NCBI RefSeq assembly: GCF_910591885.1
Contig: NW_025963562.1
Coordinates: forward strand, 930,001-994,000
Source of the DNA: Bombus terrestris
Taxonomy: Eukaryota; Arthropoda; Insecta; Hymenoptera; Apidae
Direction of reading: 5' to 3'
Length of the DNA stretch: 64,000 nt
A program made the position numbers and the translations under genes. The notes beneath the pieces were generated by a model that was not told the origin of the DNA, did no database searches, and saw only the letters and a program-made list of their open reading frames with translations. Each line of letters opens with the position of its first letter. The first letter of the stretch is position 1. Positions 15,175-29,667 of this stretch are shown here, piece by piece.

Positions 15175-18174
15175 TAGCCTATAACGTTATATTGCACCAC
15201 TATATGACGTACAACGTTATATACTATTTCGTTATGACGTAAAACGTTATATACTATTACGTTATAACGTATAACGTTATATCGCAACACTATATGACGT
15301 ACGATGTTTTATACTATTACGTTATAACGTTTAGCGTTATATTGCATTACTATATGATGCATAACGTTATATACTATTACGTTATGACGTATAACGTTAT
15401 ATACTATTACGTTATAAGGTATAACGTCATATACTGTTAGGTTATAACGTATAACGTTGTATTGCATAACTATAGGACGTATAACGATATATTGCATCAC
15501 AATATGGCGTATAACGTTATATAATATTACTATATTACGTATAACGATATATTGCATCACTATACGACGTATAACGTTTTATTGCCTCTCTTTCGGTCGT
15601 ATAACGATATATTGCATCACTATATGACGTATAACGTTATATACTATTACGTTATGACGTATCACGTTATATACAATTATGTTATAACGTATAAAGTTAT
15701 ATCGCATCACAATATGAGGTATAACGTTATATACTATTACGTTATAACCTATAACGTTATATTCTATTACGTTATGTCGTATAACGTTATTTACTATTAG
15801 GTTATATGGTATACCGTTATATCGCATCATTATATGACGTATAACGATATATTGCACCACTATATGACGTATCATGTTATATACAATTATCTTATAACGT
15901 ATAAAGTTATATCGCATCACAATATGAGGTATAACGTTATATACTATTACGTTATAACCTATAATGTTATATTCTATTACGTTATGTCTGATAACGTTAT
16001 ATACTATTAGGTTTTATGGTATAACGTTATATCGCATCACTATATGACGTATAACGTTTTATTGCCTCTCTTTCGGTCGTATAACGATATATTGCGTCAC
16101 TATATGACGTATAACGTTATATACTATTACGTTATGACGTATCACGTTATATACAATTATGTTATAACGTATAAAGGTATATCGCATCACAATATGAGAT
16201 ATAACGTTATATTGCATCACTATATGACGTATAACGATATATTGCATCACTATATGACGTATAACGTTATATAATATTCCGTTATAACGTATAACGTTAT
16301 ATACCATTACGTTATGACGTATAACGTTATATACTATTACGTTATAATGTATAACGTCATATACTGTTAGGTTATAAGGTATAACATTGTATTGCATATC
16401 TATAGGACGTATAACGATATATTGCATCACAATATGACGTATAACGTTATATAGTATTACGTTAGAATGTATAACGTTATATTCCATCACTATAGGACCT
16501 ATAACGTTTAATCTCCTCACTATATGACGTATAACGATATATTGCATCACTATATGACGTATAACGTTATATACTATTACGTTGTAACGTATAACGTTAT
16601 ATACTATTACGTTATAACGTATAACGTTATATACTATTACGTTATAACGTATAACGTTATATACTATTACGTTATAATGTATAACGTTATATTCCATCAC
16701 TATAGGACCTATAACGTTATATTGCACCACTATATGACGTATAACGTTATATACTATTACGTTATGACGTAAAACGTTATATACTATTACGTTATAACGT
16801 ATAACGTTATATACTATTACGTTATAATGTATAACGTTATATTCCATCACTATAGGCCGTATAACGATATATTGCATCACAATATGGCGTATAACATTAT
16901 ATACTATTACCTTATTACGTATAACGTTATATCGCATCACTATATGACGTATAACGTTTTATTGCCTCTCTTTCGGTCATATAACGATATATTGCATCAC
17001 TATATGACGTATAACGTTATATACTATTACGTTATGACGTATCACGTTATATACAATTATGTTATAACGTATAAAGGTATATCGCATCACAATATGAGGT
17101 ATAACGTTATATTGCATCACTATATGACGTATAACGTTATGTACTATTACGTTATAACGTATAACGTTATATACTATTACGTTATGACGTATAACGTTAT
17201 ATACTATTACGTTATGACGTATCACGTTATATACAATTATGTTATAACGTATAACGTTATATCGCATCACAATATGAGGTATAACGTTATATACTATTAC
17301 GTTATAACCAATAACGTTATATTCTATTACGTTATGTCGTATAACGTTATTTACTATTAGGTTATATGGTATAACGTTATATCGCATCATTATATGACGT
17401 ATAACGATATATAGCACCACTATATGACGTATCATGTTATATACAATTATCTTATAACGTATAAAGTTATATCGCATCACAATATGAGGTATAACGTTAT
17501 ATACTATTACGTTATAACCTATAACGTTATATTCTATTACGTTATGTCGTATAACTTTATATACTATTAGGTCATATGGTATAACGTTATATCGCATCAC
17601 TATATGACGTATAACGTTTTATTGCCTCTCTTTCGGTCGTATAACGATATATTGCGTCACTATATGACGTATAACGTTATATACTATTACGTTATGACGT
17701 ATCACGTTATATATAATTATGTTATAACGTATAAAGGTATATCGCATCACAATATGAGGTATAACGTTATATTGCATCACTATATGACGTATAACGATAT
17801 ATTGCATCACTATATGACGTATAACGTTATATAATATTACGTTATAACGTATAACGTTATATACTATTACGTTATGACGTATAACGTTATATACTATTGC
17901 GTTATAATGTATAACGTCATATACTGTTAGGTTATAAGGTATAACATTGTATTGCATATCTATAGGACGTATAACGATATATTGCATCACAATATGACGT
18001 ATAACGTTATATGCTATTACGTTAGAATGTATAACGTTATATTCCATCACTATAGGACCTATAACGTTTAATCTCCTCACTATATGACGTATAACGATAT
18101 ATTGCATCACTATATGACGTATAACGTTATATACTATTACGTTATAACCTATAACGTTGTATTCTATTACGTTA

Positions 18175-18197
18175 TGTCGTTATATACTATTAGGTTA
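18175..18197. repeat. 23-bp monomer (7-bp deletion)
   Basis: Copy of the same event in the second 6-kb HOR unit, offset 6,077 from 12,098. Confidence 0.92.
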
Positions 18198-18465
18198 TAT
18201 GGTATAACGTTATATCGCATCACTATATGACGTATAACGATATATTGCATCACGCTATGACGTATAACGTTATATACTATTATGTTATGACGTATAACGT
18301 TGTATTGCATCACTATAGGACGTGTAACGTTATATTGCATCACTATATGGCGTATAAACTTATACACTATTACGTTATAATGTATAACGTTATATTCCAT
18401 CACTATAGGGCGTATATCGTTATATTGCATCTCTATATGACGTATAGCGTTATATACTATTACGT

Positions 18466-20325
18466 TATAATGTACAACGTTATATTCCATCACTGTAGGA
18501 CCTATAACGTTATAGTGCACCACCATATGACCTATAACGTTATATACTATTACGTTATGACGTATAACGTTATGTACTATTACGATATAATGTATAACGT
18601 TATATTCCATCACTATGAGACCTATAACGTTATATTGCACCACTATATGACGTACAACGTTATATACTATTACGTTATGACGTAAAACGTTATATACTAT
18701 TACGTTATTACGTATAACGTTATAACGCAACACTATATGACGTACGACGTTTTATACTATTACGTTATAACGTTTAGCGTTATATTGCATTACTATATGA
18801 TGCATAACGTTATATACTATTACGTTATGACGTATAACGTTATATACTATTACATTATGATGTATAACGTTATATACTATTACGTTATAATGTATAACGT
18901 TATATTCCATCACTATGAGACCTATAACGTTATATTGCACCACTATATGAACTATAACGTTATATACTATTACGTTATGACGTATAACGTTATATACTAT
19001 CACGTTATGACGTAAAACGTTATATACTATTACGTTATAATGTATAACGTTATATGCCATCACTATAAGGCCTATAACGTTATATTGCACCCCTATATGA
19101 CGTATAACGTTATATACTATTACGTTATGACGTATAACGTTATGTACTATTACGTTATGACGTATAACGTTATATACTATTACGTTATAATGTATAACGT
19201 TATATTCCATCATTATAAGGCCTATAATGTTATATACTATTACGTTATGACGTATAACGTTATTGACTATTACGTTATAATGTATAACGTTATATTCCAT
19301 CACTATGAGACCTATAACGTTATATTGCACCACCATATGACCTATAACGTTATATACTATTACGTTATGACGTATAACGTTATATACTATTACGTTATAA
19401 TGTACAACGTTATATTCCATCACTGTAGGACCTATAACGTTATAGTGCACCACCATATGACCTATAACGTTATATACTATTACGTTATGACGTATAACGT
19501 TATGTACTATTACGATATAATGTATAACGTTATATTCCATCACTATGAGACCTATAACGTTATATTGCACCACTATATGACGTACAACGTTATATACTAT
19601 TACGTTATGACGTAAAACGTTATATACTATTACGTTATTACGTATAACGTTATAACGCAACACTATATGACGTACGACGTTTTATACTATTACGTTATAA
19701 CGTTTAGCGTTATATTGCATTACTATATGATGCATAACGTTATATACTATTACGTTATGACGTATAACGTTATATACTATTACATTATGATGTATAACGT
19801 TATATACTATTACGTTATAATGTATAACGTTATATTCCATCACTATGAGACCTATAACGTTATATTGCACCACTATATGAACTATAACGTTATATACTAT
19901 TACGGTATGACGTATAACGTTATATACTATCACGTTATGACGTAAAACGTTATATACTATTACGTTATAATGTATAACGTTATATGCCATCACTATAAGG
20001 CCTATAACGTTATATTGCACCCCTATATGACGTATAACGTTATATACTATTACGTTATGACGTATAACGTTATGTACTATTACGTTATGACGTATAACGT
20101 TATATACTATTACGTTATAATGTATAACGTTATATTCCATCATTATAAGGCCTATAATGTTATATACTATTACGTTATGACGTATAACGTTATTGACTAT
20201 TACGTTATAATGTATAACGTTATATTCCATCACTATGAGACCTATAACGTTATATTGCACCACCATATGACCTATAACGTTATATACTATTACGTTATGA
20301 CGTATAACGTTATATACTATTACGT
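18466..20325. repeat. 930-bp tandem duplication (31 monomers)
   Basis: Two direct copies, about 18,466-19,395 and 19,396-20,325, are in register at 930 bp. Markers repeat exactly: GACGTACGACG at 18,738 and 19,668, and GCACCCCTATA near 19,087 and 20,017. The duplication is absent from the homologous segment in copy A (1-7,260), so it arose after that segment was copied, or was lost from the other copy. Confidence 0.85.
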
Positions 20326-22217
20326 TATAATGTATAACGTTATATTCCATCACTATGAGACCTATAACGTTATATTGCACCACTATATGACGTACAACGA
20401 TATATACTATTACGTTATGACGTAAAACGTTATATACTATTACGTTATTACGTATAACGTTATATCGCAACACTATATGACGTACGATGTTTTATACTAT
20501 TACGTTATAACGTTTAGCGTTATATTGCATTACTATATGATGCATAACGTTATATACTATTACGTTATGACGTATAACGTTATATAATATTACGTTATGA
20601 TGTATAACGTTATATACTATTACGTTATAATGTATAACGTTATATTCCATCACTATAGGATCTATAACGTTATATTGCACCACTATATGACGTATAATGT
20701 TATATACTATTACGTTATAATGTATAACGTTATATTCCATCACTATGAGACCTATAACGTTATATTGCACCACTATATGAACTATAACGTTATATACTAT
20801 TACGTTATGACGTATAACGTTATATACTATTACGTTATAACGTAAAACGTTATACACTATTACGTTATAATGTATAACGTTATATGCTATCACTATAAGG
20901 CCTATAACGTTATATACTATTACGTTATGACGTATAACGTTATATAATATTACGTTATATTGTATAACGTTATATTCCATCACTGTAGGACCTATAACGT
21001 TATAGTGCACCACTATATGACGTATAGCGTTATATACTATTACGTTATTACGTATAACGTTATGTACTATTACGTTATGACGTATAACGTTATATACTAT
21101 TACGTTATAATGTATAACGTTATATTCCATCACTATAAGACCTCTAACGTTATATTGCACCACTGCATGACGTATAACGTTATATACTATTACGTTATGA
21201 CGTATAACGTTACGTACTATTACGTTATGACGTATAACGTTATATACTATTACGTTATAATGTATAACGTTATATTCCATCACTATAAGGCCTATAACGG
21301 TATATTGCACCACTACATGACGTATAACGTTATATACTATTACGTTATGACGTATAACGTTATGTATTATTACGTTTTATACTATAACGTTATATTCCAT
21401 CACTATAGGACCTATAACGTTATATCGCATCACTATATGACGCATAACGATATATTGCATCACTATATGACGTATAACGTTATATACTATTACATTATAA
21501 GGTATAACGTCATATACTATTAGGTTAGAAGGCATAACGTTGTATTGCATAACTATAGGACGCATAACGACATATTGCATCACTATATGGCGTATAACGT
21601 TATATACTATTACGTTATAATGTATAACGTTATATTCCATCACTGTAGGACCTATAACGTTATAGTGCACCACTATATGACGTGTAGCGTTATATACCAT
21701 TACGTTATGACGTAAAACGTTATATACTATTACGTTATGACGTATAACGTTATATACAATTATGTTATAGCGTATAAAGGTATATCGCATCACAATATGA
21801 GGTATAACGTTATATTGCATCACTATATGACGTATAACGATATATTGCATCACTATATGACGTATAACGTTATATAATATTACGTTATAACGTATAACGT
21901 TATATACTATTACGTTATGACGTATAACGTTATATACTATTGCGTTATAATGTATAACGTCATTTACTGTTAGGTTATAAGGTATAACTTTGTATTGCAT
22001 ATCTATAGGACGTATAACGATATATTGCATCACAATATGACGTATAACGTTATATGCTATTACGTTAGAATGTATAACGTTATATTCCATCACTATAGGA
22101 CCTATAACGTTTAATCTCCTCACTATATGACGTATAACGATATATTGCATCACTATATGACGTATAACGTTATATACTATTACGTTATAACCTATAACGT
22201 TGTATTCTATTACGTTA

Positions 22218-22240
22218 TGTCGTTATATACTATTAGGTTA
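22218..22240. repeat. 23-bp monomer (7-bp deletion)
   Basis: Copy of the 3,921 event in the long duplication, offset 18,297. Confidence 0.92.
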
Positions 22241-24339
22241 TATGGTATAACGTTATATCGCATCACTATATGACGTATAACGATATATTGCATCACTCTA
22301 TGACGTATAACGCTATATACTATTATGTTATGACGTATAACGTTGTATTGCATCACTATAGGACGTGTAACGTTATATTGCATCACTATATGGCGTATAA
22401 ACTTATACACTATTACGTTATAATGTATAACGTTATATTCCATCACTATAGGGCGTATATCGTTATATTACATCTCTATATGACGTATAGCGTTATATAC
22501 TATTACGTTATAATGTACAACGTTATATTCCATCACTGTAGGACCTATAACGTTATAGTGCACCACGATATGACCTATAACGTTATATACTATTACGTTA
22601 TGACGTATAACGTTATGTACTATTACGTTATAATGTATAACGTTATATTCCATCACTATGAGACCTATAACGTTATATTGCACCACTATATGACGTACAA
22701 CGTTATATACTATTACGTTATGACGTAAAACGTTATATACTATTACGTTATTACGTATAACGTTATATCGCAACACTATATGACGTACGACGTTTTATAC
22801 TATTACGTTATAACGTTTAGCGTTATATTGCATTACTATATGATGCATAACGTTATATACTATTACGTTATGACGTATAACGTTATATACTATTACGTTA
22901 TGATGTATAACGTTATATACTATTACGTTATAATGTATAACGTTATATTCCATCACTATGAGACCTATAACGTTATATTGCACCACTATATGAACTATAA
23001 CGTTATATACTATTACGTTATGACGTATAACGTTATATACTACTACGTTATGACGTAAAACGTTATATACTATTACGTTATAATGTATAACGTTATATGC
23101 CATCACTATAAGGCCTATAACGTTATATTGCACCCCTATATGACGTATAACGTTATATACTATTACGTTATGACGTATAACGTTATGTACTATTACGTTA
23201 TGACGTATAACGTTATATACTATTACGTTATAATGTATAACGTTATATTCCATCATTATAAGGCCTATAACGTTATATACTATTACGTTATTACGTATAA
23301 CGTTATGTACTATTACGTTATGACGTATAACGTTATATACTATTACGTTATAATGTATAACGTTATATTCCATCACTATAAGACCTCTAACGTTATATTG
23401 CACCACTATATGACGTACAACGATATATACTATTACGTTATGACGTAAAACGTTATATACTATTACGTTATTACGTATAACGTTATATCGCAACACTATA
23501 TGACGTACGATGTTTTATACTATTACGTTATAACGTTTAGCGTTATATTGCATTACTATATGATGCATAACGTTATATACTATTACGTTATTACGTATAA
23601 CGTTATGTATTATTACGTTTTATACTATAACGTTATATTCCATCACTATAGGACCTATAACGTTATATCGCATCACTATATGACGCATAACGATATATTG
23701 CATCACTATATGACGTATAACGTTATATACTATTACATTATAAGGTATAACGTCATATACTATTAGGTTACAAGGTATAACGTTGTATTGCATAACTATA
23801 GGACGTATAACGACATATTGCATCACTATATGGCGTATAACGTTATATACTATTACGTTATAATGTATAACGTTATATTCCATCACTGTAGGACCTATAA
23901 CGTTATAGTGCACCACTATATGACGTGTAGCGTTATATACCATTACGTTATTACGTATAACGTTATATCGCATCACTATATGACGTGCGATGTTTTATAG
24001 TATTACGTTATAACGTTTAACGTTATATTGCACGACTATATGACGTATAACGTTATATTCCATCACTGTAGGACCTATAACGTTATAGTGCACCACTATA
24101 TGACGTATAGCGTTATATACTATTACGTTATTACGTATATCGTTATATACTATTACGTTATGACGTATAACGTTATATACTATTACGTTATAATGTATAA
24201 CGTTATATTCCATCACGATGAGACCTATAACGTTATATTGCACCACTATATGACGTACAACGTTATATACTATTACGTTATGACGTAAAACGTTATATAC
24301 TATTACGTTATTACGTATAACGTTATATCGCAACACTAT

Positions 24340-25010
24340 ATGACGTATGATGTTTTATACTATTACGTTATAACGTTTAGCGTTATATTGCATTACTATA
24401 TGATGCATAACGTTATATACTATTACGTTATGACGTATAACGTTATATACTATTACGTTATAATGTATAACGTTATATTCCATCACTATGAGACCTATAA
24501 CGTTATATTGCACCACTATATGACGTACAACGATATATACTATTACGTTATGACGTAAAACGTTATATACTATTACGTTATTACGTATAACGTTATATCG
24601 CAACACTATATGACGTACGATGTTTTATACTATTACGTTATAACGTTTAACGTTATATTGCATTACTATATGATGCATAACGTTATATACTATTACGTTA
24701 TGACGTATAACGTTATATACTATTACGTTATAATGTATAACGTTATATTCCATCACTATGAGACCTATAACGTTATATTGCACCACCATATGACCTATAA
24801 CGTTATATACTATTACGTTATGACGCATAACGTTATATACTATTACGTTATAATGTATAACGTTATATTCCATCACTATGAGACCTATAACGTTATATTG
24901 CACCACTATATGACGTACAACGATATATACTATTACGTTATGACGTAAAACGTTATATACTATTACGTTATTACGTATAACGTTATATCGCAACACTATA
25001 TGACGTACGA
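24340..25010. repeat. Local 270- and 390-bp duplications
   Basis: The landmark made of a GATGTTTTATAC monomer followed by one with TTGCATTACTATATGATGC starts near 24,340, 24,610 and 25,000. The spacings are 270 bp (9 monomers) and 390 bp (13 monomers). Together they account for the 660-bp gain relative to the homologous place near 6,133. The second copy has TTTAACG where the others have TTTAGCG. Confidence 0.75.
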
Positions 25011-26067
25011 TGTTTTATACTATTACGTTATAACGTTTAGCGTTATATTGCATTACTATATGATGCATAACGTTATATACTATTACGTTATGACGTATAA
25101 CGTTATATAATATTACGTTATGATGTATAACGTTATATACTATTACGTTATAATGTATAACGTTATATTCCATCACTATAGGATCTATAACGTTATATTG
25201 CAGCACTATATGACGTATAATGTTATATACTATTACGTTATAATGTATAACGTTATATTCCATCACTATGAGACCTATAACGTTATATTGCACCACTATA
25301 TGAACTATAACGTTATATACTATTACGTTATGACGTATAACGTTATATACTATTACGTTATGACGTAAAACGTTATATACTATTACGTTATAATGTATAA
25401 CGTTATATGCCATCACTATAAGGCCTATAACGTTATATACTATTACGTTATGACGTATAACGTTATATACTATTACGTTATATTGTATAACGTTATATTC
25501 TATCACTGTAGGACCTATAACGTTATAGTGCACCACTATATGACGTATAGCGTTATATACTATTACGTTATTACGTATAACGTTATGTACTATTACGTTA
25601 TGACGTATAACGTTATATACTATTACGTTATAATGTATAACGTTATATTCCATCACTATAAGACCTCTAACGTTATATTGCACCACTGCATGACGTATAA
25701 CGTTATATACTATTACGTTATGACGTATAACGTTATGTACTATTACGTTATGACGTATAACGTTATATACTATTACGTTATAATGTATAACGTTATATTC
25801 CATCAACATAAGGCCTATAACGGTATATTGCACCACTACATGACGTATAACGTTATATACTATTACGTTATGACGTATAACGTTATTTATTATTACGTTT
25901 TATACTATAACGTTATATTCTATCACTATAGGACCTATAACGTTATATCGCATCACTATATGACGCATAACGATATATTGCATCACTATATGACGTATAA
26001 CGTTATATACTATTACATTATAAGGTATAACGTCATATACTATTAGGTTAGAAGGCATAACGTTGTA

Positions 26068-28056
26068 TTGCATAACTATAGGACGTATAACGACATATTG
26101 CATCACTATATGGCGTATAACGTTATATACTATTACGTTATAATGTATAACGTTATATTCCATCACTGTAGGACCTATAACGTTATAGTGCACCACTATA
26201 TGACGTATAGCGTTATATACCATTACGTTATTACGTATAACGTTATGTACTATTACGTTATGACGTATAACGTTATATACTATTACGTTATAATGTATAA
26301 CGTTATATTCCATCACTATAAGGCCTATAACGTTATATTGCACCACTACATGACGTATAACGTTATATACTATTACGTTATGACGTATAACGTTATGTAC
26401 TATTACGTTATGACGTATAACGTTATATTCCATCACTATAAGGCCTATAACGTTATATTGCACCACTACATGACGTATAACGCTATATACGATTACGTTA
26501 TGACGTATAATGTTATGTACTATTACGTTATGACGTATAGCGTTATATACTATTACGTTATGACGTATAACGTTATGTATTATTACCTTTTATACTATAA
26601 CGTTATATTCCATCACTATAGGACCGATAACGTTATATCGCATCACTATATGACGCATAACGATATATTGCATCACTATATGACGTATAACGTTATATAC
26701 TATTACATTATAAGGTATAACGTCATATACTATAAGGTTACAAGGTATAACGTTGTATTGCATAACTATAGGACGTATAACGACATATTGCATCACTATA
26801 TGGCGTATAACGTTATATACTATTACGTTATAATGTATAACGTTATATTCCATCACTGTAGGACCTATAACGTTATAGTGCACCACTATATGACGTATAG
26901 CGTTATATACCATTACGTCATTACATATAACGTTATATCGCATCACTATATGACGTACGATGTTTTATACTATTACGTTATAACGTTTAACGTTACATTG
27001 CATCTCTATATGACGTATAACGTTATATACTATTACGTTATTACGTATAACGTTACATACTATTACGTTATAACGTATAAAATTATATCGCATCACAATA
27101 TGAAGTATAACATTATATTGCATCACTATATGACGTATAACGATATATTGCATCACTATGTGACGTATAACGTTATATACTATTACGTTATGACGTATAA
27201 CGTTATATACTATTACGTTATGACGTATAATGTTATGTACTATTACGTTATGACGTATAGCGTTATATACTATTACGTTATAATGTATAACGTTATATTC
27301 CATCACTATAAGGCCTATAACGGTATATTGCACCACTACATGACGTATAACGTTATATACTATTACGTTATGACGTATAACGTTATGTATTATTACCTTT
27401 TATACTATAACGTTATATTCCATCACTATAGGACCTATAACGTTATATCGCATCACTATATGACGCATAACGATATATTGCATCACTATATGACGTATAA
27501 CGTTATATACTATTACATTATAAGGTATAACGTCATATACTATAAGGTTACAAGGTATAACGTTGTATTGCATAACTATAGGACGTATAACGACATATTG
27601 CATCACTATATGGCGTATAACGTTATATACTATTACGTTATAATGTATAACGTTATATTCCATCACTGTAGGACCTATAACGTTATAGTGCACCACTATA
27701 TGACGTATAGCGTTATATACCATTACGTCATTACGTATAACGTTATATCGCATCACTATATGACGTACGATGTTTTATACTATTACGTTATAACGTTTAA
27801 CGTTACATTGCATCTCTATATGACGTATAACGTTATATACTATTACGTTATTACGTATAACGTTACATACTATTACGTTATAACGTATAAAATTATATCG
27901 CATCACAATATGAAGTATAACATTATATTGCATCACTATATGACGTATAACGATATATTGCATCACTATGTGACGTATAACGTTATATACTATTACGTTA
28001 TGACGTATAACGTTATATACTATTACGTTATAAGGTATAACGTCATATACTGTTAG
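26068..28056 (+). other. Repeat-derived open frame, 662 codons; not called a gene
   Basis: This periodic frame spans the 810-bp HOR, so its second half largely repeats its first. It begins within the 357-bp module (MHNYRTYND) and contains only satellite-type units. Minus-strand frames overlap it at several places. Confidence 0.85.
26541..28020. repeat. 810-bp higher-order repeat (27 monomers), about 1.8 copies
   Basis: Copy 1 is about 26,541-27,350 and copy 2 about 27,351-28,020, in register at exactly 810 bp. Shared variants include TATTACCTTTTATAC (26,581 and 27,391) and TATAAGGTTACAAGG. One private difference is GGACCGATAACG at 26,621 against GGACCTATAACG at 27,431. The same HOR occurs 30,950 bp downstream with the same internal variants, including this GGACCGATAACG. 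Confidence 0.88.
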
Positions 28057-28183
28057 GTTATAAGGTATAACGTTGTATTGCATATCTATAGGACTAATAA
28101 CGATATATTGCATCACAATATGGCGTATAACGTTATACACTATTACGTTATTACGTATAACGTTATATCGCATCACTATATGA

Positions 28184-28213
28184 CGTATAACGTTTTATTG
28201 CCTCTCTTTCTGT
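28184..28213. repeat. Pyrimidine-rich variant monomer, isolated copy
   Basis: A single monomer with TTTTATTGCCTCTCTTTC followed by TGT instead of GGT. The same private change occurs at 59,134, part of the block duplicated at 30,950 bp. Confidence 0.9.
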
Positions 28214-29667
28214 CGTATAGCGATATATTGCATCACTATATGACGTATAACGTTATATACTATTACGTTATGACGTATCACGTTGTATACAATTATGTTA
28301 TAACGTATAAAGTTATATCGCATCACAATATGAGGTATAACGTTATATACTATTACGTTATAACCTATAACGTTATATTCTATTACGTTATGTCGTATAA
28401 CGTTATATCGCAACACTATATGACGTACGATGTTTTATACTATTACGTTATAACGTTTAGCGTTATATTGCATTACTATATGATGCATAACGTTATATAC
28501 TATTACGTTATGACGTATAACGTTACATACTATTACGTTATGACGTATAACGTTATATACTATTACGTTATAATGTATAACGTTATATTCCATCACTATG
28601 AGACCTATAACGTTATATTGCACCACTATATGACGTACAACGTTATATACTATTACGTTATGACGTAAAACGTTATATACTATTACGTTATTACGTATAA
28701 CGTTATATCGCAACACTATATGACGTACGATGTTTTATACTATTACGTTATAACGTTTAGCGTTATATTGCATTACTATATGATGCATAACGTTATATAC
28801 TATTACGTTATGACGTATAACGTTACATACTATTACGTTATGATGTATAACGTTATATACTATTACGTTATAATGTATAACGTTATATTCCATCACTATA
28901 GGACCAATAACGTTATATTGCACCACTATATGACGTATAACGTTATATACTATTACGTTATAATGTATAACGTTATTTTCCATCACTATGAGACCTATAA
29001 CGTTATATTGCACCCCTATATGACGTATAACGTTATATACTATAACGTTATGACGTATAACGTTATGTACTATTACGTTATGACGTATAACGTTATATAC
29101 TATTACGTTATAATGTATAACGTTATATTCCATCACTATAAGACCTCTAACGTTATATTGCACCACTATATGACGTATAACGTTATATACTATTAAGTTA
29201 TGACGTATAACGTTATATACTATTACGTTATGACGTAAAACGTTATATACTATTACGTTATAATGTATAACGCTATATGCCATCACTATAAGACCTATAA
29301 CGTTATACTGCACCACTATATGACGTATAACGTTATATACTATTACGTTATGACGTATAACGTTATATACTGTTACGTTATGACGTATAACGTTATATAC
29401 TATTACGTTATAATGTATAACGTTATATTCCATCACTATAAGGCCTATAACGGTATATTGCACCACTACATGACGTATAACGTTATATACTATTACGTTA
29501 TGACCTATAACGTTATATTCCATCACTATAGGACCTATAACGTAATATCGCATCACTATATGACGCATAACGATATATTGCATCACTATATGACGTATAA
29601 CGTTATATACTATTACATTATAAGGTATAACGTCATATACTATTAGGTCACAAGGTATAACGTTGTA

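Larger units (their letters stand above)
8297..17637. repeat. Main cluster of pyrimidine-rich variant monomers (13 copies)
   Basis: Thirteen 30-bp monomers have the second half replaced by TTTTATTGCCTCTCTTTC plus GGT, unlike any other monomer class. They start at 8,297, 8,654, 9,251, 9,731, 10,631, 11,051, 11,531, 14,614, 14,971, 15,568, 16,048, 16,948 and 17,608. The copies in the two 6-kb HOR units correspond one to one except for 11,051, lost in a 240-bp deletion. Variants at 8,654/14,971 (TTTGGG) and 10,631/16,948 (GGTCAT) track the duplication. The length stays 30 bp, so register and open frame are kept. Function unknown; it could be a fixed old variant or a distinct protein site. Confidence 0.9.
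13125..19201. repeat. 6.1-kb higher-order repeat, copy 2
   Basis: This direct tandem copy of 6,808-13,124 is 240 bp (8 monomers) shorter, because the stretch homologous to roughly 10,890-11,130, with one pyrimidine-rich monomer, is missing near 17,200. Its length, 6,077 bp, equals 203 monomers minus 13 bp, matching its two 27-bp monomers (14,791 and 15,148) and one 23-bp monomer (18,175). Rare variants such as CTCTCTTTGGG (8,654 and 14,971) are shared at homologous positions. Confidence 0.88.
17698..26247. repeat. Long segmental duplication, copy B
   Basis: This is the rearranged second copy of 1-7,260, same orientation. Relative to copy A it has an extra 930-bp tandem duplication (18,466-20,325), lacks 330 bp near 21,700 (homologous to roughly 3,080-3,410), lacks 90 bp near 23,400, and has an extra 660 bp at 24,340-25,000 plus 120 bp before 25,900. 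The homology ends near 26,247, where TATATCC of copy A is replaced by TATGTAC. It overlaps the end of the 6-kb HOR copy at 13,125-19,201, so successive exchanges reused the same sequences. Confidence 0.83.
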
